This document shows positions 59,103 through 64,000 of a stretch of 64,000 bases of DNA, piece by piece; position 1 is the stretch's first letter, and the number at the start of each line of letters is the position of its first letter. The notes beneath the pieces were generated by a model. That model had not been told where the DNA came from and searched no databases. It saw only the letters and a program-made list of their open reading frames with translations. This DNA comes from Poindextera sp041691315 (GTDB lineage: Bacteria > Pseudomonadota > Alphaproteobacteria > Caulobacterales > Caulobacteraceae), in assembly GCA_041691315.1 (NCBI GenBank), contig JBEPUW010000013.1, positions 22,255-86,254 of the forward strand, written 5' to 3'. Both the position numbers and the translations under genes were made by a program.

Positions 59103-59133
59103 TCCAGCGCAACATCATCGCCAAGATGGTGCT
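59103..59133 (+). repeat. attR core, 31-bp direct repeat
   Basis: Exact copy of 41006-41036. It is followed by GGGTTGTGA, which still completes the acyl-CoA dehydrogenase C-terminus (..KMVLGL stop), as the left junction also does with different codons. Confidence 0.9.
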
Positions 59134-59139
59134 TGGGTT

Positions 59140-59826
59140 GTGAATCCAGGAGGCTCGCACTCCAAGCCGGCTCGCTCTCTGACGGGAGATGGGGGCGCGC
59201 ACTCGCCCGCTCAGACTCAAGGAGGAGACGGCGGCGCGCACTCAAAGCCCCTTCCCCCTCGCGGGGAAGGGGTTGGGGATGGGGGCGCCGACGCTAACCT
59301 CGGTGATTTTGCGGACGCGTTCGAGGGGACTAGCCGGAGGCGTCGGCGCGACACCCCCACCCCTAACCCCTCCCCGCAAGGGGGAGGGGAAGCGCTTTGC
59401 GCCCCTCCCGCAGAACCAGGACTAACGGTAAAGGCTCGTCCGAGACGCTCCGGCGCTATCCCGACTTCCGTACGCGGCGAACGCCTCGCGCCACGTCTGA
59501 GAGCCAATGCCACCGCCGCCGAGAAGAAGCTCTGGGGCGCTCTGCGGAAACTCGACCTCAACGGCACGCACTTCCGGCGGCAGGCGCCGTTCGGACCTTA
59601 CGTCGTTGATTTCGTCTGCCACCGCGCGCGCCTGATCGTCGAGGTCGATGGCGGCATTCACAAGCATCCGGCCGTTATGGCGCGCGACGCCGAACGAGAA
59701 ACGTGGTTGCGGCAGCGCGGCTACTCGGTGATCCGGATCGCCAACCAGGACGCGCTGTTCGATCCCGCCGGCGTCGCGACAAGAATCGCCGGTCTGATCG
59801 CCTCCAACATTCTCACCCTAACCTAG
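59140..59826 (+). CDS. DUF559 (nuclease-like) protein, N-terminus fused to a palindromic repeat
   Basis: 228 aa from GTG 59140. Residues about 105-228 are a DUF559 domain of the Vsr/PD-(D/E)xK type (PRLRANATAAEKKLWGALRKL, FRRQAPFGPYVVDFVCHRARLIVEVDGG, then RDAERETWLRQRGYSVIRI). Residues about 36-85 are encoded by the palindromic repeat (KPLPPRGEGVGDGG..TPTPNPSPQGGGE). The frame has no other start after the repeat, so either translation passes through it or the N-terminus is damaged. The GTG overlaps the restored stop at attR. Confidence 0.72.
   Translation: MNPGGSHSKPARSLTGDGGAHSPAQTQGGDGGAHSKPLPPRGEGVGDGGADANLGDFADAFEGTSRRRRRDTPTPNPSPQGGGEALCAPPAEPGLTVKARPRRSGAIPTSVRGERLAPRLRANATAAEKKLWGALRKLDLNGTHFRRQAPFGPYVVDFVCHRARLIVEVDGGIHKHPAVMARDAERETWLRQRGYSVIRIANQDALFDPAGVATRIAGLIASNILTLT
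59246..59392. repeat. Palindromic repeat at the 5' end of the DUF559 ORF
   Basis: About 147 bp, with CCCCTTCCCC-CTCG-CGGGGAAGGGG and CCCCTCCCC-GCAA-GGGGGAGGGG arms. It is the same family as 21939-22084 (reverse orientation, homologous interior) and 18084-18221. Confidence 0.85.
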
Positions 59827-59835
59827 GCCTTCCCG

Positions 59836-60981
59836 ATGGATTTCAACTTCACCGAAGAACAGTCGATGCTGCGTGACACGGTCACCAGCTTCCTCAATGA
59901 CAAGTACGATTTCGAGGCCCGCAAGGGGATCGTGAAGTCGGAGGCCGGGTGGCGGCCGGACTATTGGAAGGCCTTCGCCGAGGAGCTGGGCATCCTGGGG
60001 GCGCCTTTCTCGGAGGACCTTGGCGGGCTGGGCGGCGGGCCGGTCGAGAACATGATCGTCATGGAGCAGTTCGGGCGCGCCCTGGTGGTCGAGCCCTATC
60101 TGGGCACGGTGGTGATCGGCGGCGGCTTCCTGAAGCATTCCGGCCACGCCCGCGCCGCCGAGCTGATCGGTGGCATCGTCGCCGGCGAGGTGGTCATCGC
60201 CTTCGCCTATGCCGAGCCGCAAGGCCGCTACAACTGGGCCGACCTGAAGACCACCGCGAAAAAGGACGGGGCCGGCTATGTGCTGAATGGCCACAAGGCC
60301 GTGGTGGTCGGCGCGCCCTGGGCCACCCACTTGATCGTCACCGCCCGCACCAGTGGCGGTCAGCGCGAGGCCCATGGCGTCTCGGTCTTCCTGGTCGACA
60401 AGGCGGCCAAGGGCGTGGTCACCCGCGACTATCCGACCGTCGACGGCCAGCGGGCCTCGGAAGTCTATCTGGAGAAAGTCTCGGTTCCGGCCGAGGCCCT
60501 GATCGGCGCGGCCGACGCCGGCCTGCCCCTGATCGATAAGGTGATGGACGAGGCGGCGGCCGCGGCGCTGGCCGAGTCCATGGGCGTGCTGGCCAGGCTG
60601 CACGAGGGCACGCTGGACTACACCAAGCAGCGCAAGCAGTTCGGCCAGCCGATTGGCTCCTTCCAGGTGCTGCAGCACCGGATGGTCGACATGTTCATCG
60701 CCGTCGAGCAGTCGACCTCGATCACCTATATGGCCACCCTGAAGCTGGACGAGCCCGACGATGAGCGGGCCAAGGCGGTTTCCGCGGCCAAGGCTCATGT
60801 CGGCAAGGCGCTGCGCTTCACCGGCCAGAACGCTATCCAGCTGCACGGCGGCATGGGCATGACCGACGAACTGGCCATCGGCCACTATTTCAAGCGCGCG
60901 ACCATCCTGGAGAGCCTTTTCGGTTCGGTGGACCACCACCTGCGCCGCTATGAGGCCCTGTCGTTCGATCGTGCCGCCTGA
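59836..60981 (+). CDS. Acyl-CoA dehydrogenase (second of a pair)
   Basis: A 381-aa ACAD with FNFTEEQSMLRDTVTSFL, AYAEPQGRYNWADL, LIDKVMDEAAAAALAESMGV and the C-terminal NAIQLHGGMGMTDELAIGHYFKR (FAD contact). It is the typical partner of the upstream ACAD, as in two-subunit (FadE26/27-like) enzymes. The 18-kb island separates the pair. The heteromer is a plausible inference, not shown. Confidence 0.92.
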   Translation: MDFNFTEEQSMLRDTVTSFLNDKYDFEARKGIVKSEAGWRPDYWKAFAEELGILGAPFSEDLGGLGGGPVENMIVMEQFGRALVVEPYLGTVVIGGGFLKHSGHARAAELIGGIVAGEVVIAFAYAEPQGRYNWADLKTTAKKDGAGYVLNGHKAVVVGAPWATHLIVTARTSGGQREAHGVSVFLVDKAAKGVVTRDYPTVDGQRASEVYLEKVSVPAEALIGAADAGLPLIDKVMDEAAAAALAESMGVLARLHEGTLDYTKQRKQFGQPIGSFQVLQHRMVDMFIAVEQSTSITYMATLKLDEPDDERAKAVSAAKAHVGKALRFTGQNAIQLHGGMGMTDELAIGHYFKRATILESLFGSVDHHLRRYEALSFDRAA

Positions 60982-61267
60982 CGGCTCGATTTCTACAAGC
61001 TATACAATGGCTTACTCGTATTCCACGCTGCAGAAACCAGCGTTCAGGCGCCGTCGAGTGTTCTCAAATTGTTAATTTCTGGAGCCTTTTCAGCCGCTTG
61101 ATCGGGCCGTGCTGCAGTAAAATGGTCCGAACCCAGATGTTTTTCTTGCAATTTGTCACGAAGCTGTCATGTTCACCCTCGACGCGCTGACGACTTACGA
61201 GGGCTGACCTTACGAAGCCGGCGACGCGTCTCTTTCTGGCAACCAAGCTGGTCAAGGAGACGCCGCT

Positions 61268-61390
61268 ATGAACCAACTGAGCCTGAACACGGCCATCATG
61301 TCCTTCGCCTTCTCGGGCGTGCTCGCGCCGCATCCGCGTGGCTACGAAGCCCCGCGTCCGGTGACACCCGCGCAACCGAAGAAGAAGTAG
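61268..61390 (+). CDS. 40-aa small ORF with strong RBS and terminator
   Basis: ATG 61268 is preceded by AAGGAG (61254-61259) with good spacing. The peptide is MNQLSLNTAIMSFAFSG, then a Pro-rich basic end (PAQPKKK). The TAG at 61388 is followed within 25 bp by a strong hairpin-T terminator, so it is a free-standing transcription unit. No family is recognised. The N-terminal hydrophobic stretch may be a short membrane-active segment. Confidence 0.55.
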   Translation: MNQLSLNTAIMSFAFSGVLAPHPRGYEAPRPVTPAQPKKK

Positions 61391-61412
61391 GCTTTCGGCC
61401 AACTAAGAACGA

Positions 61413-61445
61413 CGGCCCCCCGGAGCGATCCGGGGGGCCGTTTTT
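61413..61445 (+). terminator. Strong Rho-independent terminator
   Basis: An 11-bp stem (CGGCCCCCCGG / CCGGGGGGCCG) with a 6-nt loop AGCGAT, followed by TTTTT. It ends the 40-aa ORF transcript and isolates the enoyl-CoA hydratase gene. Confidence 0.92.
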
Positions 61446-61529
61446 CGTTTCGGCATCGGAGGGTTTCGGCTTGTCGAGCCGGCCGGTTTTTGCGCTTGTT
61501 CCGGCGCGATCTGAACGCGGAGCCAGCCC

Positions 61530-62327
61530 ATGACCCTTCTCACCCTTGAAAAGCGCGGCCACGTCGCGATCCTGACGCTGAACCGGCCGGAAAGCCTGAA
61601 CGCGCTGGGCGCGCCGGGCGACGGCGATGCGGTGGCCGCCACCTGCGAAGCGGTGAATGCCGACGCCGAAGTGCGCTGTGTCGTGCTGACCGGCGCCGGC
61701 CGCGCCTTTTCCGCTGGCGGCGACGTCAAGGCGATGAAGGCCCGGGAAGGGGCCTTCGCCGGATCGGGCGTGGTCATCCGCGACGGCTATCGCCGCAACA
61801 TCCATCGCATCGTGCGCGCCATCTATGGGCTGGAGGTCCCGGCGATCGCGGCGGTGAACGGCGCGGCCATCGGCCTGGGTTGCGACGTCGCCTGCATGGC
61901 CGACATCCGCATCTGCGCCGACAATGCGCGCTTCGGGGTGACCTTCCTCAAGCTCGGGTTGGTCCCCGGTGACGGCGGCGCCTGGCTCTTGCCGCGCACC
62001 ATCGGCATGAGCCGCGCCGCCGAGATGCTGTTCACCGGCGACGTCATCGACGCCCAGACGGCGGTTGCCTGGGGCCTGGTCAGCCGCGCCGTGCCGGCCG
62101 AGTCGCTGCTCGACGAGGCGGTCGCCATGGCCAACCGCATCGCCGCTCAGCCGCCGCATGCGCTGCGCCTGACCAAGTCGCTGCTGCGCCAGGGCCAGTC
62201 GGCCTCCTACGACACCATCATGGAGATGTCGGCGGCGGCCCAGGCGATCTCGCACCTGACCGAGGACCATATGGAGGGCGTCGACGCCATCCTCGAAAAG
62301 CGCGGCGCGGTGTTCAAGGGCGCCTGA
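61530..62327 (+). CDS. Enoyl-CoA hydratase/isomerase
   Basis: A 265-aa crotonase-fold protein with ILTLNRPESLNALG, AGRAFSAGGDVKAM (oxyanion hole) and the AAVNGAAIGLGCDVACMADIRI segment. Both catalytic Glu positions are less certain; DIRICADNARFGVTFLKLGLVPGDGG is the usual second-site region. It acts in acyl-CoA breakdown, beside the ACAD genes. Confidence 0.92.
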   Translation: MTLLTLEKRGHVAILTLNRPESLNALGAPGDGDAVAATCEAVNADAEVRCVVLTGAGRAFSAGGDVKAMKAREGAFAGSGVVIRDGYRRNIHRIVRAIYGLEVPAIAAVNGAAIGLGCDVACMADIRICADNARFGVTFLKLGLVPGDGGAWLLPRTIGMSRAAEMLFTGDVIDAQTAVAWGLVSRAVPAESLLDEAVAMANRIAAQPPHALRLTKSLLRQGQSASYDTIMEMSAAAQAISHLTEDHMEGVDAILEKRGAVFKGA

Positions 62328-62423
62328 CGCTGAACGGATAGCGGTTGACCCAAGGTCCGGCTTGCCCGGCCGCGGTTCAAACTGTCTAACGTCTGTTTGA
62401 ATTCATCAACCCGGAGAAACGAC

Positions 62424-62711
62424 ATGATCGGCGTCATCGCGACCTTGAAGGTTCAGGACGGCAAGAACGCGGAATTCGAGACGATCTTCACCGAACTGGC
62501 CAAGCAGGTGCGCGCCAACGAAAAGGGCAACCTCGCCTATGCCCTGACCAAGAGCCGCAGCGACCCCAACACCTACAAGGTGCTCGAACTCTATGCCGAC
62601 CAGGACGCCCTGACCGCGCACGGCCAGACCGAGTACTTCAAGGCCGCCGGCCCGAAGATGGGTCCCTGCCTGGGCGGCCGTCCGGAGATCGAGTACCTCG
62701 ACGGCGTCTGA
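62424..62711 (+). CDS. Antibiotic biosynthesis monooxygenase (ABM) domain protein
   Basis: A 95-aa dimeric ferredoxin-like fold with IGVIATLKVQDGKNAEFETIF, LAYALTKSRSDPNTYKVLELYADQDALTAHGQTEYFKAAGPKM. ABM proteins oxidise small aromatics or act as heme-degrading IsdG-like enzymes; His in LTAHGQ is conserved. The start is ATG 62424 with GGAGAAA upstream. Confidence 0.86.
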   Translation: MIGVIATLKVQDGKNAEFETIFTELAKQVRANEKGNLAYALTKSRSDPNTYKVLELYADQDALTAHGQTEYFKAAGPKMGPCLGGRPEIEYLDGV

Positions 62712-62741
62712 CCGGGTCGGTAGTTTTTCTGGACTGTCTCG

Positions 62742-62821
62742 GAAATTGGGGACACGTACGGCTCGCCAGCCTTCGAGCGTAAAATACAAACGCCAGGGGA
62801 GCCGTACGTGTCCCCAATTTC
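62742..62821. repeat. 80-bp inverted-repeat element
   Basis: Perfect 23-bp inverted arms (62742-62764 and 62799-62821, containing GGGGACACGTACGGCTC and its complement) around a 34-bp loop. It resembles palindromic intergenic repeats bounding REP-type elements. The first 13 bases of the arm reappear at 63948-63960. Confidence 0.75.
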
Positions 62822-62842
62822 TACTCTTGGACGGAGCACGCC

Positions 62843-63943
62843 ATGGCCGCCGACGCCCTCTTTCAGCCCTTCACCTTCAAGGGGCTAAAGCTGCCCAACC
62901 GCGTGGTCATGGCGCCGATGACCCGCTCGCAATCGCCGGACGGGGTGGCGACCGAGGACGTCGCCGCCTATTACCGCCGCCGCGCCGAGGGCCAGGTCGG
63001 GCTGATCATTTCCGAGGGCACGGGTCCGGCGCGGCCGGCGTCGCTGAACGATCCGCACGTGCCGCGCTTCCATGGCGAGGCGGAACTGGCCGCCTGGAAG
63101 ACGGTGATCGACCAGGTCCACGCCGCCGGCGGCCTGATGGCCCCGCAGCTCTGGCACGTGGGCGCGGTGCGTTCGCGCCATGAGAGCTGGGAGCCGGCCG
63201 GCGCCTATGACAGCCCCTCGGGCCTGTCGCGGCCGGAACGCAAGTTCGGCGAGCCGATGAGCGACGCCGATATCGCCGACGCCATCGCCGCCTTCGCCCA
63301 GGCCGCCGGTGACGCCAAGCGCCTGGGCTTCGACGCCGTCGAGCTGCACGGCGCTCACGGCTATCTGATCGACCAGTTCTTCTGGGCCGGCACCAATGTG
63401 CGCGACGACCTGTTCGGCGGGCCGGAACTGCCGCAGCGGGCGCGCTTCGCCGCCGAGATCCTCAAGGCCGTGCGTCAGGCCGTGGGCCCCGACTTCCCGG
63501 TCATCATCCGTATCTCGCAATGGAAGCAGCAGGACTTCAACGTCAAGCTGGCCAACACGCCGAAGGAGATGGAGGCCTGGCTGCAGCCGCTGGTCGACGC
63601 CGGCGCCGACGCCCTGCATTGCTCGCAGCGGCGGTTCTGGGAGCCCGAGTTCGAAGACTCCGACCTCAACTTCGCCGGTTGGGCCAAGAAGCTGACCGGG
63701 GCGGTGACCATCACCGTGGGCTCGGTCGGCCTCTCCGGCGATTTCATCGCGGCCTACGGCGGCGAAGGCTCGAAGCCGGCCTCGCTCGACGAACTGCTGC
63801 GCCGGCTGGACCGCGGAGACTTCGACCTGGTCGCCGTCGGCCGCGCCCTGCTGCAGGACCCGCAATGGGCGGTGAAGGTGCACGAGGGCCGCACCCAGGA
63901 CCTGATGGACTTCGAACGCTCAGCCATGGCGACGCTGTACTAG
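62843..63943 (+). CDS. Old Yellow Enzyme family NADH:flavin oxidoreductase
   Basis: A 366-aa FMN barrel with FKGLKLPNRVVMAPMTRSQS, GLIISEGTGPARPASLN, the substrate-site ELHGAHGYLIDQFFWAGTNVRDD (H-x-x-x pattern) and AVGRALLQDPQWAVKV. It reduces activated C=C bonds in enones. It starts 21 bp after the inverted-repeat element. Confidence 0.93.
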   Translation: MAADALFQPFTFKGLKLPNRVVMAPMTRSQSPDGVATEDVAAYYRRRAEGQVGLIISEGTGPARPASLNDPHVPRFHGEAELAAWKTVIDQVHAAGGLMAPQLWHVGAVRSRHESWEPAGAYDSPSGLSRPERKFGEPMSDADIADAIAAFAQAAGDAKRLGFDAVELHGAHGYLIDQFFWAGTNVRDDLFGGPELPQRARFAAEILKAVRQAVGPDFPVIIRISQWKQQDFNVKLANTPKEMEAWLQPLVDAGADALHCSQRRFWEPEFEDSDLNFAGWAKKLTGAVTITVGSVGLSGDFIAAYGGEGSKPASLDELLRRLDRGDFDLVAVGRALLQDPQWAVKVHEGRTQDLMDFERSAMATLY

Positions 63944-63947
63944 ACTT

Positions 63948-63960
63948 GAAATTGGGGACA
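63948..63960 (+). repeat. Partial copy of the inverted-repeat arm at the window edge
   Basis: GAAATTGGGGACA, followed by GTGCGCCGGGAGG, right after the OYE stop. It matches the start of the arm at 62742 and may be the beginning of a second element or a REP-associated transposase region cut off by the window. Confidence 0.4.
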
Positions 63961-64000
63961 GTGCGCCGGGAGGCCGGCGAGGAGGAGAGGGTGGAAGTCC

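Larger units (their letters stand above)
41006..59133. mobile_element. Integrated phage-satellite-like element (about 18.1 kb)
   Basis: It is bounded by the 31-bp direct repeat in the acyl-CoA dehydrogenase gene and starts with a tyrosine integrase. It has a regulator pair (AlpA, XRE with phased operators) and a replication module (initiator with iterons, DnaB). There is a small-terminase-like gene. No capsid, portal, tail, holin or lysin gene is visible. This matches the layout of phage-inducible chromosomal islands. The right third is cargo plus degraded genes, with lower and more uneven GC than the flanks. Confidence 0.85.

Noticed and set aside
62742..62821. Treating the 80-bp inverted repeat as an insertion sequence
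   Set aside because: No transposase frame and only a 34-bp loop. Reported only as a repeat element.
1..64000. tRNA or rRNA genes, including one at the integration site
   Set aside because: No cloverleaf or rRNA-like sequence was noticed; the att core is protein-coding. A dedicated scan was not possible here.

Overview
The window reads as chromosomal DNA of a GC-rich alphaproteobacterium. A Caulobacteraceae-type organism (Caulobacter/Phenylobacterium-like) is my inference. It rests on the hopanoid gene set, the many 4-nt ATGA gene overlaps, the GC-rich palindromic repeats of the CCCTCCCC-TTGC-GGGGAGGG type, and the abundance of acyl-CoA, GST and BVMO-like catabolic genes. No rRNA, tRNA or CRISPR was seen.

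Region 1 (1-10.5 kb) is mixed metabolism: the end of a methylthioribose-1-P isomerase gene overlapping a class II aldolase (probably a 5'-methylthioadenosine salvage/DHAP shunt), hpnM, rlmJ, a DUF899 gene, a GST-marR pair with a near-perfect palindromic operator, a YghU-type GST, an HtrA-like protein that has lost its catalytic triad, a 671-aa ferritin-like/ferredoxin/double-CDGSH iron protein, and an SDR.

Region 2 (10.5-31.5 kb) is a large hopanoid locus. It has transport genes (hpnN, mlaA, with hpnM nearby), precursor supply (ispA, ispH, dxs), squalene synthesis (hpnC, hpnD, hpnE), cyclisation (shc/hpnF), side-chain building (hpnH, hpnG) and head-group or accessory genes (hpnA, hpnB, hpnI, hpnL, hpnJ). 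A conserved-looking 80-aa ORF sits between hpnE and shc. hpnG carries a 138-bp in-frame palindromic insertion. hpnK is missing from the cluster.

Region 3 (31.5-41 kb) holds a small Cys-rich exported protein, a Baeyer-Villiger-type monooxygenase followed by an esterase, dusA, an aspartic protease, a DHFR-like protein, DUF1289, a phospholipase D/EEP phosphatase pair and an acyl-CoA dehydrogenase.

Region 4 (41.0-59.1 kb) is an integrated element of about 18.1 kb inserted in the 3' end of the acyl-CoA dehydrogenase gene. It is bounded by a 31-bp exact direct repeat, and both junctions still encode the same protein C-terminus. It has an integrase, AlpA, an XRE repressor with three phased operators, an initiator gene with internal iterons next to a DnaB helicase gene, and a small-terminase-like gene. 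It has no capsid, tail or lysis genes. I read it as a phage satellite (PICI-like) of an alphaproteobacterium. Its right half is cargo of unknown function: a three-gene cassette (49.7-51.7 kb), an HNH-like nuclease, relics of LigD and an IS1595 transposase, and three related secreted TPR/coiled-coil/NPF proteins. This element is the best candidate for an undescribed system.

Region 5 (59.1-64 kb) is chromosome again: a DUF559 nuclease-like ORF fused to a palindromic repeat, a second acyl-CoA dehydrogenase, a 40-aa ORF with a strong terminator, an enoyl-CoA hydratase, a small monooxygenase, an 80-bp inverted-repeat element and an Old Yellow Enzyme homologue.
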